From positions 124,001-188,000 of the forward strand of contig NZ_JYLB01000011.1 in NCBI RefSeq assembly GCF_001042905.1: a stretch of DNA of 64,000 nt, written 5' to 3'. Below the pieces are notes generated by a model. The model searched no databases and was not told the DNA's origin. It saw only the letters and a list, made by a program, of their open reading frames with translations. The DNA is from Pseudomonas lini (GTDB lineage: Bacteria > Pseudomonadota > Gammaproteobacteria > Pseudomonadales > Pseudomonadaceae). Every line of letters begins with the position of its first letter. Position 1 is the stretch's first letter. Below are positions 50,261 through 58,650 of this stretch, in pieces. A program made the translations under genes and the position numbers.

Positions 50261-51469
50261 ATGCACAGACGTCACTTGCTCAACCTGATTCTGGCCAGCG
50301 CGGCCTTCGCATTTCCCTTTTGCGCGTCGGCCACGCAAATTCGCAATGCACGACTGTGGCGTTCTGACGACAAGCTGCGACTGGTGTTCGATCTGAGCGG
50401 ACCGGTGCAATACAAGACGTTTTCCCTGAGCGCTCCGGAACGGCTGATCATCGATCTGAGCGGCGCCAATCTCAGTGGCGACTTCAGTCAGTTGGCACTC
50501 AGCAACACGGTGATTCGCGCAATCCGCTCCGGACATTTCGGCCAGGGCGATACGCGAATCGTCCTCGACCTCAGCGGCCCGGTGCAGCTCAACAGTTTCC
50601 TGCTGGCGCCACAGGACGGGCAGGGGCACCGATTGGTGCTCGATCTGAAGACCGCTGCGCCGCTACAGATCGCGGCAGTGCCGTTGGAAAAAACTGAACC
50701 CGTCACCGATAAGGCTCACCCCAAGCGCGACATCATCGTGGTGGTCGACCCTGGTCACGGCGGCAAAGACCCGGGCGCGATCGGCGCCAAAGGTGAACGG
50801 GAAAAAGATGTGGTGCTGTCGATCGCCCAACTGCTGGCCAAGCGGCTGAAGCGTGAGAAGGGCTTCGACGTGAAACTGGTGCGCAACGACGACTTCTTCG
50901 TCCCGCTGCGCAAGCGCGTGGAGATCGCCCGCAAGCACAAGGCCGACATGTTCATCTCGGTCCATGCGGACGCGGCGCCGCGTCTCACCGCTTCAGGTGC
51001 GTCGGTGTACTGCCTGTCCGAAGGCGGCGCGACCTCGGCCACGGCGCGCTTCATGGCGCAACGGGAGAACGGTGCAGACCTGCTGGGCGCCACCAGTCTG
51101 CTCAATCTCAAGGACAAGGACCCGATGCTCGCCGGGGTGATTCTCGACATGTCGATGAACGCCACCATCGCCGCCAGTTTGCAGTTGGGCAGTACGGTGC
51201 TCGGCAGCCTCGCGGGCATCACCACGCTGCATCAGAAGCGCGTGGAACAAGCGGGATTCGCTGTATTGAAGTCGCCGGATGTGCCGTCGATTCTGGTGGA
51301 AACCGGCTTCATCTCGAACGCCCGCGACAGCCAGCGACTGGTGACTGCCCGCCATCAGCAAGCCGTGGCAGATGGTTTGTTCGAAGGGTTGCAGCGGTAT
51401 TTCCAGAAGAATCCTCCGGTTAATAGTTATTTGGCTTGGCTGAACGAACAGAAGCAGCTATCGGCGTGA
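50261..51469 (+). CDS. amiA: N-acetylmuramoyl-L-alanine amidase (AmiA/AmiC type)
   Basis: 402 residues. Signal peptide MHRRHLLNLILASAAFAFPFCASA, then an AMIN domain (residues 25-130), then Amidase_3 with VVDPGHGGKDPGAIG (zinc His), the catalytic Glu region GEREKDVVL, MFISVHADAA and ILVETGFISNARDS. It splits daughter-cell peptidoglycan. A zinc amidase in the Zur regulon is known in Pseudomonas and is probably a high-affinity stand-in. The start lies 40 bp from Zur box 1. Confidence 0.94.
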   Translation: MHRRHLLNLILASAAFAFPFCASATQIRNARLWRSDDKLRLVFDLSGPVQYKTFSLSAPERLIIDLSGANLSGDFSQLALSNTVIRAIRSGHFGQGDTRIVLDLSGPVQLNSFLLAPQDGQGHRLVLDLKTAAPLQIAAVPLEKTEPVTDKAHPKRDIIVVVDPGHGGKDPGAIGAKGEREKDVVLSIAQLLAKRLKREKGFDVKLVRNDDFFVPLRKRVEIARKHKADMFISVHADAAPRLTASGASVYCLSEGGATSATARFMAQRENGADLLGATSLLNLKDKDPMLAGVILDMSMNATIAASLQLGSTVLGSLAGITTLHQKRVEQAGFAVLKSPDVPSILVETGFISNARDSQRLVTARHQQAVADGLFEGLQRYFQKNPPVNSYLAWLNEQKQLSA

Positions 51470-51566
51470 GCCCGAATTAAAAACTCGATTATTTAAGCGT
51501 CAGTAAATAATAAAAAACAGACCTGATATCGCCAGAAAGTCTTTGTTTTCATGGATTACCTATAAG

Positions 51567-51592
51567 AACTGACAGTAGACGACATGTCAGTT
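51567..51592. promoter_or_regulatory. Inverted repeat upstream of the low-GC orphan gene
   Basis: AACTGACA (51567-51574) and TGTCAGTT (51585-51592) are perfect 8-bp arms with a 10-nt centre, 60 bp before ATG 51652, in an AT-rich stretch (51480-51651) without other genes. Possible operator or hairpin. Confidence 0.4.
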
Positions 51593-51651
51593 ATCACTTT
51601 AACTAGCAAAGGTAAAAATAATTTAAATTTATTGAATATTGAGGTGTGAAT

Positions 51652-52122
51652 ATGCGTTCTATTAAATATGTTGAGGATTTTGACGCGCTAGAGGATAAGA
51701 AATATGAAACGGGGGAAATGCTGGTCACTCCTCATATGACATTTGTCACTACCTCGCCAAGCAACTCATTGGGGATAAGTATTGGACTAGTTCGGTCTGA
51801 AAAAGGGTTTAACAAAAAAGGTCTCTTGTCAGACAATAATAGTCATTTTGGACCTGGGGATTTAATTGTAACGTTCAGGTATCCCCGTATCAAAGGCTTT
51901 GAGTTTGCTTTTCATGGATATAACGCTCATGGATATGAATGTAAATATTTTGATCAAGGTGGACAGTTTATCAATGCACTGCCGTTGAAAACCGATGAGG
52001 CCCAATTCGTTAGATATGAACGAAGTGAAGAGGGCGTTTATATTTCACGGCTTGAAATTAACTTTTGGTCGGATTATGCATATATGGCAGTTGATCAATT
52101 TAGTATATGGAAAGAAGAATAG
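51652..52122 (+). CDS. Low-GC orphan protein of unknown function
   Basis: 156 residues from ATG 51652 (GAGG 7 nt upstream); GTG 51646 is an alternative. No signal peptide, membrane helix or known motif is visible. It is rich in aromatic residues and Lys/Asn and alternates short strand-like segments (DLIVTFRYP, FEFAFHGYNAHGYECKYF, GVYISRLEINFWSDYAYMAVDQFSIW), suggesting a beta-sandwich. Base composition is far more AT-rich than its neighbours and A/T-ending codons are frequent, signs of recent transfer into the zinc island. Expression and role unknown. Confidence 0.72.
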   Translation: MRSIKYVEDFDALEDKKYETGEMLVTPHMTFVTTSPSNSLGISIGLVRSEKGFNKKGLLSDNNSHFGPGDLIVTFRYPRIKGFEFAFHGYNAHGYECKYFDQGGQFINALPLKTDEAQFVRYERSEEGVYISRLEINFWSDYAYMAVDQFSIWKEE

Positions 52123-52211
52123 TTGTGCGACTCTTCCTATAGTCGTTACCTCCGCTTGCCTTGACCCGGGGTGTCTTTTTACCTTTATGCGACAGGGCAT
52201 TCGCTTGTAAC

Positions 52212-52589
52212 TCAGCAGCCGGTCATTCGGCTGCACGTGAACTTGCCGCTGCTGCCGCCGGAGCTGGAAAACCGATTGATGGTTGTCCAGCCAACCCGGC
52301 GGTTGTAGCCGACCCAGGCTTCGCCATCGGACGCGATGCCCGTGAAGAACGTCAGTTGCCCATAGCGGCTGTTGGTTTGCGCCCATTGGCGTTTGCCGGC
52401 CACTTCGAAGCCGCGCAGGTAGATCGTGCTACCGACGGTGTTGACGCTGTAGGCATTGCCGTCGGCATCCACGCAGGCCAGCAGATTGGCGCTACGGGTG
52501 CAGTTGGCCAGGCTCGGGACTTGTCCCCAGGCATCGACCGCGATCAGCAACGAAAGGCTCAACAGCGAGAATCTCAGGGCGTTTCCCAT
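52212..52589 (-). CDS. Small secreted protein divergent from dksA2
   Basis: 125 residues from the ATG at 52589 (MGNALRFSLLSLSLLIAVDAWGQ), a signal peptide; longer starts to 52646 are possible. The mature part has four Cys (ANCTRS, LACVD, FTCSR, TGC) and Gly/Ser-rich strands. Glycine and serine near the C-terminus (SSSGGSSGKFTCSRMTGC). No family recognised. Its start is about 80 bp from Zur box 2, so it may be zinc-regulated. Confidence 0.7.
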   Translation of the reverse strand: MGNALRFSLLSLSLLIAVDAWGQVPSLANCTRSANLLACVDADGNAYSVNTVGSTIYLRGFEVAGKRQWAQTNSRYGQLTFFTGIASDGEAWVGYNRRVGWTTINRFSSSGGSSGKFTCSRMTGC

Positions 52590-52668
52590 GGCATTTCTCA
52601 AGGGGGCGGACGGCTCAAGCATCGTGCCCTTTGTCGTGGCGAGCAAGAGGGGAGTGGCTTATTTGCAT

Positions 52669-52683
52669 TGTTATACTATAACA
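52669..52683. promoter_or_regulatory. Zur box 2, between the secreted protein and dksA2
   Basis: TGTTATACTATAACA is a perfect palindrome around a central C, differing from Zur box 1 at one position. It is 32 bp before dksA2 and about 80 bp from the divergent secreted-protein gene. Confidence 0.9.
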
Positions 52684-52715
52684 TAAAAGTACACCCGCTC
52701 TGATGATCCACCGCC

Positions 52716-53120
52716 ATGACTGAACAAGAACTCCTCGCTCAATCTGCCGCCGATTACATGAACGACGCCCAGCAAGGCTTCTTTCGCGACCTGCTACTGG
52801 CTCAGCGCAGCGAGTTGCAGGAGCGCATTGCCGGCGAGTTCGACGCGTTGCGCGAGCAGGAACCCCATAGCGATCCCGCCGATATCGGCAGCGCCGAAGA
52901 ACAACGCCAGTGGCAACTGCGCCTGCTGGAGCGGGAAAAGAAGCTCCTGGACAAGATCGACGAAGCCCTCGAACACCTGGCTCGCGGCCAGTACGGCTGG
53001 TGTCGCGAAACCGGCGAGCCGATAGGCCTCAAGCGCCTGCTGCTGCGGCCCACCACCACTCTGTGCATTGAAGCCAAAGAACGTGAAGAGCTGCGCGAAC
53101 GCCATCAACGGGCGATTTGA
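52716..53120 (+). CDS. dksA2: DksA2, zinc-independent DksA paralog
   Basis: 134 residues. The coiled-coil is followed by a degenerate zinc finger: canonical CxxC...CxxC is here Cys96/Thr99 and Cys117/Ala120 (GWCRETGEPIG; TLCIEAKE), the hallmark of DksA2. DksA with ppGpp tunes RNA polymerase; DksA2 works without zinc. It starts 32 bp after Zur box 2 and is followed by a COG0523 gene, as in P. aeruginosa. Confidence 0.95.
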   Translation: MTEQELLAQSAADYMNDAQQGFFRDLLLAQRSELQERIAGEFDALREQEPHSDPADIGSAEEQRQWQLRLLEREKKLLDKIDEALEHLARGQYGWCRETGEPIGLKRLLLRPTTTLCIEAKEREELRERHQRAI

Positions 53121-53148
53121 CCGGCCACATCCTGATGAGGAATACCTG

Positions 53149-54357
53149 ATGCCCAATCGTCTCCCCGTGACCGTCCTGTCGGGCTTTCTCGGCGCCGGAA
53201 AAAGTACACTGCTTAATTACGTACTACGTAATCGCGAAAATTTGCGGGTCGCGGTGATCGTCAATGACATGAGTGAGATCAACATTGATGGCAGCGAAGT
53301 TCAACGCGATGTGAGCCTGAACCGTGCCGAAGAAAAACTCGTGGAAATGAGCAACGGCTGTATTTGCTGCACCTTGCGCGAAGACTTGCTCGAAGAAGTC
53401 AGCAAACTCGCCAAGGACGGTCGTTTCGATTACCTGTTGATCGAGTCCACGGGCATTTCCGAGCCTCTGCCCGTGGCGGAAACCTTCACGTTTCGCGATG
53501 AAGAAGGGCAGAGCCTGGCGGACATCGCGCGGCTCGACACCATGGTCACCGTGGTCGACGGCATGAACTTCCTGCTCGACTATCAGGCCGCCGAAAGCCT
53601 CGCTTCCCGTGGCGAAACCCTGGGAGAGGAGGACGAACGCTCAATCACCGACCTGTTGATCGAGCAGATCGAATTCGCCGACGTGATTCTGATCAGCAAA
53701 ATCGATTTGATCAGCAGTAGCGAGCGCCAGGAGTTGATCGCGATCCTCGAACGGCTCAATTCCCAGGCGGAAATCATTCCGATGGTCATGGGCGAAGTGC
53801 CGCTCAAGAAAATCCTCAATACCGGACGCTTCGACTTTGAAAAGGCCGCTCAGGCGCCGGGATGGTTGCAGGAATTGCGCGGTGAACACGTACCGGAAAC
53901 CGAGGAATACGGCATCGCCTCCACGGCTTATCGGGCGCGGCGACCATTTCATCCGCAACGCTTCTTCAGCTTCATCGATCGTCCGTGGGTGAACGGCAAA
54001 TTGCTGCGCTCCAAAGGCTTCTTCTGGCTGGCCAGCAAACACCGGGACGCTGGTAGCTGGTCCCAGGCCGGCGGCTTGATGCGCCACGGTTTTGCCGGAC
54101 GCTGGTGGCGTTTCGTGCCGAAAAACCAGTGGCCGCAAGACGAAGAAAGCACCGCCGGGATCATGGAAAACTGGACGGCGGCCACCGGTGATTGCCGTCA
54201 GGAGCTGGTGTTTATCGGCCAGAACATCGATTTCGCGCAACTCACCGTCGAACTCGATAACTGCCTGCTGACGGATGCTGAAATGGCCTTGGGTGTCGAG
54301 GGCTGGCAGTTACTGCCCGATCCGTTTGGTCCTTGGCACGAAGAGGCGGCCGCTTGA
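53149..54357 (+). CDS. COG0523 (CobW/ZigA-type) GTPase metallochaperone 1
   Basis: 402 residues from ATG 53149 (GAGG upstream). Walker A SGFLGAGKSTLLN at residues 11-23, the metal motif NGCICC (Cys71, 73, 74), VESTGISEP-type LIESTGISEPLP, and a CobW C-terminal domain (FHPQRFFSFI; DCRQELVFIGQNID). Zinc-regulated members deliver metal to enzymes under zinc starvation. Second gene after Zur box 2, overlapping DUF1826 by 1 nt. Confidence 0.94.
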   Translation: MPNRLPVTVLSGFLGAGKSTLLNYVLRNRENLRVAVIVNDMSEINIDGSEVQRDVSLNRAEEKLVEMSNGCICCTLREDLLEEVSKLAKDGRFDYLLIESTGISEPLPVAETFTFRDEEGQSLADIARLDTMVTVVDGMNFLLDYQAAESLASRGETLGEEDERSITDLLIEQIEFADVILISKIDLISSSERQELIAILERLNSQAEIIPMVMGEVPLKKILNTGRFDFEKAAQAPGWLQELRGEHVPETEEYGIASTAYRARRPFHPQRFFSFIDRPWVNGKLLRSKGFFWLASKHRDAGSWSQAGGLMRHGFAGRWWRFVPKNQWPQDEESTAGIMENWTAATGDCRQELVFIGQNIDFAQLTVELDNCLLTDAEMALGVEGWQLLPDPFGPWHEEAAA

Positions 54358-55007
54358 TGTTAGCGCCCAGTCTGAAGCTGCGACCGGTCATTTATCAGGT
54401 TCAAGGTGATACGCCAAAAGCGCTGACCGGAATTCTGGACGACGGCGTGAACCTTGCCCTCTGGCAACGCCAACTCCCGGCGCACATTGCCGATTTCGGT
54501 GGTTTGTTGTTGTCCCTGAACGAGCCGCTGGCCGAGGCGCTGTCCCTGGAAATGCCAGGCGATGACGCCGAACCCAATCTCCACGGCTTAGCCTCAGGCT
54601 TCAGCGACCTGGAAGGCTACGAAGGCTTTATCGCTGACGTTTCCTGGCTGGTCAGCGCTTTCGCCTGCCTGTTGGGCGCCCAGCGTATCGGCCTGCGCCT
54701 GCGGGTTCTGGACAAAGCCATGTGCCCGCGTTTCCACGTCGATCATGTGCCGGTGCGGTTGATCACCACCTACGCAGGTATCGGCAGCCAATGGCTGAAA
54801 GAAGGGGCGATGGATCGGCGGCAGTTAGGCAAACCGGAGGCTGAGCCGCAGGACGATTCGCTGATCCAGCAAATCACCAGCGGCGAAGTGGCGCTGCTTA
54901 AAGGGGAGAAGTGGCAAGGCAACGAAGGCTTCGGTTTGATCCACCGCTCGCCGCAGCTGGCGCCGGGCGAGCGTCGTTTGATTCTGACCCTGGACTGGCT
55001 GAGTTAG
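54357..55007 (+). CDS. DUF1826-family protein
   Basis: 216 residues from ATG 54357, overlapping the COG0523 stop. The sequence MCPRFHVDHVPVRLITTY near residue 124 contains an HxD pair that resembles a metal site, perhaps in a cupin or 2-oxoglutarate-oxygenase-like fold, but the family function is unknown. It follows dksA2 and the COG0523 gene in the same order as in P. aeruginosa, so it belongs to the zinc-starvation operon. Confidence 0.87.
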   Translation: MLAPSLKLRPVIYQVQGDTPKALTGILDDGVNLALWQRQLPAHIADFGGLLLSLNEPLAEALSLEMPGDDAEPNLHGLASGFSDLEGYEGFIADVSWLVSAFACLLGAQRIGLRLRVLDKAMCPRFHVDHVPVRLITTYAGIGSQWLKEGAMDRRQLGKPEAEPQDDSLIQQITSGEVALLKGEKWQGNEGFGLIHRSPQLAPGERRLILTLDWLS

Positions 55008-55011
55008 TGGC

Positions 55012-55368
55012 TCAAGGCTTGAGCCAGGTTCCCTGGCTCTGGGCTTCGCAAAACGGCTTTAAATACGCCGCATCGGTGGCCACGCCGTAATAGTGAATAT
55101 CCTGCCGGTAAGGCATATTGGCGACTTGAGCATTACTGCACACCCCGAACGCGCCGGTGGGGCATTGGTCGACGTACAGCACCTCGACTTTCTGCCCGGG
55201 TAGATTCGGCTGGCAGAAACCATCGGCGAACAGTTTTTCCGGGATGCTGCGGTTTTGCTGGCAAACCTTCACGTCGAGCCGCTCAGCCGTGCTGTGCACC
55301 ACGCAGGCCTGAGCCAGCGCTTCGCCCGATGTGAGCGCCAGAAGCAACGACCATCCCATCAACCGCAT
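55012..55368 (-). CDS. Small periplasmic protein of unknown function
   Basis: 118 residues. Signal peptide MRLMGWSLLLALTSGEALAQA, then a Cys-containing domain (ACVVHST, VKVCQQNRSIPEKLFADGFCQ, VDQCPTGAFGVCSN, LKPFCEAQ) with probable disulfides. It ends 4 nt from the convergent DUF1826 gene and its start is 27 nt from the divergent COG0523 gene. Ortholog-type genes occur in pseudomonad zinc islands; no function is known. Confidence 0.75.
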   Translation of the reverse strand: MRLMGWSLLLALTSGEALAQACVVHSTAERLDVKVCQQNRSIPEKLFADGFCQPNLPGQKVEVLYVDQCPTGAFGVCSNAQVANMPYRQDIHYYGVATDAAYLKPFCEAQSQGTWLKP

Positions 55369-55395
55369 TCTTTACCTCCTCAGAAAACCTCGACC

Positions 55396-56361
55396 ATGTT
55401 GCAGAACATTCCCACCCACGTCATTGCCGGCCCGCTGGGTGCCGGCAAGACCAGCCTGATCAAGCACCTGCTGGCGCAACGGCCAGCAGGTGAGCGCTGG
55501 GCGGTGTTGATCAACGAGTTCGGCCAGATCGGTCTGGATGCCGCGCTGTTGACCCAGGACGCCGATGGTATCGCACTGGGGGACGTGGCCGGGGGCTGTT
55601 TGTGTTGCGTCAATGGTGCACCGTTTCAGATCGGCCTCGGGCGGTTGCTGCGCAAGGCTCGACCGGGTCGGCTGTTCATCGAGCCCTCCGGCCTGGGGCA
55701 TCCGGCGCAGCTGCTCCGGCAATTGAGTGAGGCGCCGTGGCAAGGCGTCCTGGCGGTGCAGCCGTGCGTGTTGGTGCTGGATGCCCAGGCGCTCGCGGCC
55801 GGAAAGCCGCTGCCTGAGGCGCAACAGCAAGCGTTGGACAGTGCAGGGTTGCTGTTGCTGAATAAGGCAGAAGGGCTCGACGACAGCGATCGTCAGCGAA
55901 TTGCCACACAGTTGCCGATGCGTCCTTTGTACTGGACGCAGCAAGCCGTCTTGCCCTTGAGCGAGTTACCGGGGCTCGGGGCTCAGGCTGTCGGAGGTGT
56001 GGATAACTTTGTCATGCCCAAGGGATTGGCGCAGATGCCGGCCATTTGGACTGACCCCACGCTGCCGATTTGCTTGAGTCAGGCGCAGGAGGGTGGCTGG
56101 AGCGTTGGATGGCGGTGGCATCCGAGTCAGATATTCGATGCGGTACTGATCGGGAAATGGCTTGAGCGCCTTGAATGGCGGCGGGCGAAGTTGGTTATCC
56201 ACAGTGTCGAGGGGTGGGTATCGGCGAATGCGCTGGATAATTCGTTACTGGATTGGCAGCCCAGCGAATGGCGTCGGGATTCGCGTATTGAGTTGATTTT
56301 CAGTGAGGCGCAGGCGGTTGAGTCGCTGCAAAGAGATCTGGCCGACTGCCGGTCGGGTTGA
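55396..56361 (+). CDS. COG0523 (CobW/YjiA-type) GTPase metallochaperone 2
   Basis: 321 residues from ATG 55396. Walker A AGPLGAGKTSLIK at residues 11-23, the GCLCC motif (Cys68, 70, 71), and FIEPSGLGHP. The CobW C-terminal domain is divergent and short. A second COG0523 protein of another subgroup in the same island suggests different client enzymes. No Zur box is seen directly upstream. Repeat A follows as the terminator. Confidence 0.9.
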   Translation: MLQNIPTHVIAGPLGAGKTSLIKHLLAQRPAGERWAVLINEFGQIGLDAALLTQDADGIALGDVAGGCLCCVNGAPFQIGLGRLLRKARPGRLFIEPSGLGHPAQLLRQLSEAPWQGVLAVQPCVLVLDAQALAAGKPLPEAQQQALDSAGLLLLNKAEGLDDSDRQRIATQLPMRPLYWTQQAVLPLSELPGLGAQAVGGVDNFVMPKGLAQMPAIWTDPTLPICLSQAQEGGWSVGWRWHPSQIFDAVLIGKWLERLEWRRAKLVIHSVEGWVSANALDNSLLDWQPSEWRRDSRIELIFSEAQAVESLQRDLADCRSG

Positions 56362-56362
56362 A

Positions 56363-56448
56363 GATCAAAAGATCGCAGCCTTCGGCAGCTCCTACAGGGT
56401 GTACGCAAAACTCAATGTAGGAGCTGCCGCAGGCTGCGATCTTTTGAT
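56363..56448 (+). repeat. REPIN-like palindromic repeat A, copy 3 (also terminator)
   Basis: Arms starting GATCAAAAGATCGCAGCC (56363) and the complement ending 56448, with one mismatch in the inner arm (GCCGCAGG against CCTTCGGC). It serves the convergent COG0523 and DUF3301 genes as a bidirectional hairpin. Confidence 0.85.
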
Positions 56449-56862
56449 TTATGGACGCCACTTCGTGTGTTCTTGCCGCCACTGACTCAGTTCAATCACC
56501 TCAGCTCTGGGCTTCGCGATATCGACCACCGGCGGAGTATCGTCGAACGGCATCGGGTAGGGCGCGAGCTCGATCTGTGCGCTATGGGCGCCGAACTGGA
56601 TGATGGTGCCGGTGTGGCGGGTTTCGCCGGTCACGGTGAATTCGAAGTTATACACACGGGCCAGGCGCCGACGGCCATTGGCGTCTTTAATGAAAGCGAT
56701 CTTCTTCAAGGCTACGTTGCCGTCCAGCAGCTCGATCCGCAGCTTGGTGCAATGCTGCATGACCCGCTCCAGCGCGCGTTCGCGCAAGCCGTGGTTGTGC
56801 CACAACCACGCACCACCAGTGGCGAGCAGCATCAGCACGAGGATATTTCCGAGGGTCAGCAT
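56449..56862 (-). CDS. DUF3301-family membrane-anchored protein
   Basis: 137 residues from ATG 56862. One N-terminal membrane helix (LGNILVLMLLATGGAWLW) followed by a conserved domain (HCTKLRIELLDGNVALKKIAF, RRRLARVYNFEFTVTGETR). Small inner-membrane protein of unknown function, widely found in pseudomonads beside pdxY. Divergent from pdxY. Confidence 0.87.
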   Translation of the reverse strand: MLTLGNILVLMLLATGGAWLWHNHGLRERALERVMQHCTKLRIELLDGNVALKKIAFIKDANGRRRLARVYNFEFTVTGETRHTGTIIQFGAHSAQIELAPYPMPFDDTPPVVDIAKPRAEVIELSQWRQEHTKWRP

Positions 56863-56982
56863 CAACAGGGTGCTCCAACAAGATAGTGCCAGCTTAACTG
56901 CGTCGCCGGTCTGTCGTACAGGCTGCGTTTAGTCGCATACTGCGCGGCTCGAATTTCAATCGTTTGACGGAAAACTCACCGC

Positions 56983-57855
56983 ATGAAACGTACGCCCCAT
57001 GTGCTCGCCATCCAGTCCCACGTGGTGTTCGGCCACGCAGGCAACAGCGCCGCGGTTTTCCCGATGCAGCGGATCGGGGTGAACGTCTGGCCGCTCAATA
57101 CCGTGCAGTTCTCCAACCACACGCAATATGGCCAGTGGGCCGGAGAAGTGCTGGCCCCGCATCAGATTCCGGAATTGGTGGAAGGCATCGCGGCGATCGG
57201 TGAGCTGGGCAATTGCGATGCTGTGTTGTCCGGCTATCTCGGCAGCGCGGCCCAGGGCCGGGCGATTCTCGCGGGCGTGGAACGAATCAAATCGATCAAT
57301 CCCAAAGCGCTATACCTCTGCGACCCGGTGATGGGCCATCCGGAGAAGGGCTGCACCGTTCCAGCCGAGGTCAGCGATTTTCTGCTGGAAGAGGCGGCTG
57401 CGGTGGCCGACTTCATGTGCCCGAACCAGTTGGAGCTGAACAGCTTCTCGGGGCGCAAGGCGCAGTCTTTGTTCGATTGCCTGGCCATGGCGCGCGCGCT
57501 GCTGGCGCGTGGTCCAAAGGCGGTGCTGGTCAAGCATCTGGACTATCCCGGCAAACTGGCGGAGGGCTTCGAGATGTTGCTGGTGACCGCCGAAGGCAGC
57601 TGGCACCTGCGTCGGCCGCTGCTGGCGTTTCCGCGTCAGCCGGTCGGCGTTGGTGACCTGACTGCAGGGCTGTTTCTGACGCGCGTGCTGCTGGGTGACA
57701 ATCTGGTGAGCGCCTTCGAATTCACCGCGGCGGCGGTGCATGAAGTGCTGCTGGAAACCCAGGCTTGTGCCAGCTATGAGCTGGAACTGGTGCGGGCGCA
57801 GGACCGGATCGCCCATCCGCGGGTGCGGTTCGAGGCAACAGCGATTAGCCTTTAA
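56983..57855 (+). CDS. pdxY: Pyridoxal kinase PdxY
   Basis: 290 residues. It phosphorylates pyridoxal in the vitamin B6 salvage route. Family motifs: MKRTPHVLAIQSHVVFGHAG, NTVQFSNHTQYGQW, CDPVMGHPEKGCTVP, LVKHLDYPG, and the ribokinase-type anion hole VGVGDLTAG with the catalytic Asp. Length matches orthologs. Confidence 0.95.
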   Translation: MKRTPHVLAIQSHVVFGHAGNSAAVFPMQRIGVNVWPLNTVQFSNHTQYGQWAGEVLAPHQIPELVEGIAAIGELGNCDAVLSGYLGSAAQGRAILAGVERIKSINPKALYLCDPVMGHPEKGCTVPAEVSDFLLEEAAAVADFMCPNQLELNSFSGRKAQSLFDCLAMARALLARGPKAVLVKHLDYPGKLAEGFEMLLVTAEGSWHLRRPLLAFPRQPVGVGDLTAGLFLTRVLLGDNLVSAFEFTAAAVHEVLLETQACASYELELVRAQDRIAHPRVRFEATAISL

Positions 57856-57859
57856 AAGC

Positions 57860-57947
57860 TTCGCGGGCAAGCCTCGCTCCTACAGGTTCGGGTTGATCAC
57901 ACAATATGTGTGCGACTCGAACCTGTAGGAGCGAGGCTTGCCCGCGA
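57860..57947. repeat. REPIN (GTAGGAGCGAGGCTTGCCCGCG type), copy 2
   Basis: Arms TTCGCGGGCAAGCCTCGCTC (from 57860) and the complement ending 57947 extend through CTACAGGTTCG into a long stem around a short centre. It lies between the convergent pdxY and thioesterase genes. Confidence 0.88.
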
Positions 57948-57970
57948 AAGCAATCTAAAGACCGAACACC

Positions 57971-58453
57971 TCAGGCGTCGCCCTTGATGTCCTGATAACG
58001 CTTTTCCAGTTCCTGGCGAATCTGCCGACGCTGCTGCGCCTGCATGTACCGACGCTTGTCTTCACTGTTCTGCGGTTGCAGCGGCGGGACTGCAGCCGGT
58101 TTGCGCTGGTCATCCACCGCGACCATGGTGAAGAAGCAGCTGTTGGTGTGGCGCACCGAGCGCTCGCGGATGTTCTCGGTCACGACCTTGATGCCCACCT
58201 CCATCGAGGTGTTGCCGGTGTAGTTGACCGAGGCCAGAAAGGTCACCAGTTCACCGACGTGAATCGGTTCGCGGAAGATCACCTGATCCACCGACAGGGT
58301 CACCACATAGCGGCCGGCATAGCGGCTGGCGCAGGCGTAGGCCACTTCATCGAGGTATTTGAGCAGGGTGCCGCCGTGGACATTGCCAGAGAAGTTGGCC
58401 ATGTCGGGGGTCATCAATACCGTCATCGACAGCTGGGCGTTTCCGGGTTCCAT
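57971..58453 (-). CDS. Acyl-CoA thioesterase (YciA-like hotdog)
   Basis: 160 residues. Hotdog fold with PDMANFSGNVHGGTLLKYLDE (catalytic Asp region), VDQVIFREPIHVGELV and the SMEVGIKV strand. The C-terminal 40 residues are a charged helical extension (QAQQRRQIRQELEKRYQDI). Hydrolyses acyl-CoA; chain preference unknown. Confidence 0.92.
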   Translation of the reverse strand: MEPGNAQLSMTVLMTPDMANFSGNVHGGTLLKYLDEVAYACASRYAGRYVVTLSVDQVIFREPIHVGELVTFLASVNYTGNTSMEVGIKVVTENIRERSVRHTNSCFFTMVAVDDQRKPAAVPPLQPQNSEDKRRYMQAQQRRQIRQELEKRYQDIKGDA

Positions 58454-58650
58454 AACGTACTCACGGGTTCAAGGCAGAGTTTCGGGGTTGCACCTCTGTG
58501 GGTGCTTGGTTTTTCAAACCATCAGTTATCGGGACGCCGGGCGGGGGGGCGCCGTCACGCCCGAATCGACTGTTTCCATATATTGCACCGTCTTCCCGCC
58601 GGAAGTCGCGATGTTACCCTTCAAAAGCCCACCCCAAGGAGCCACACGCC

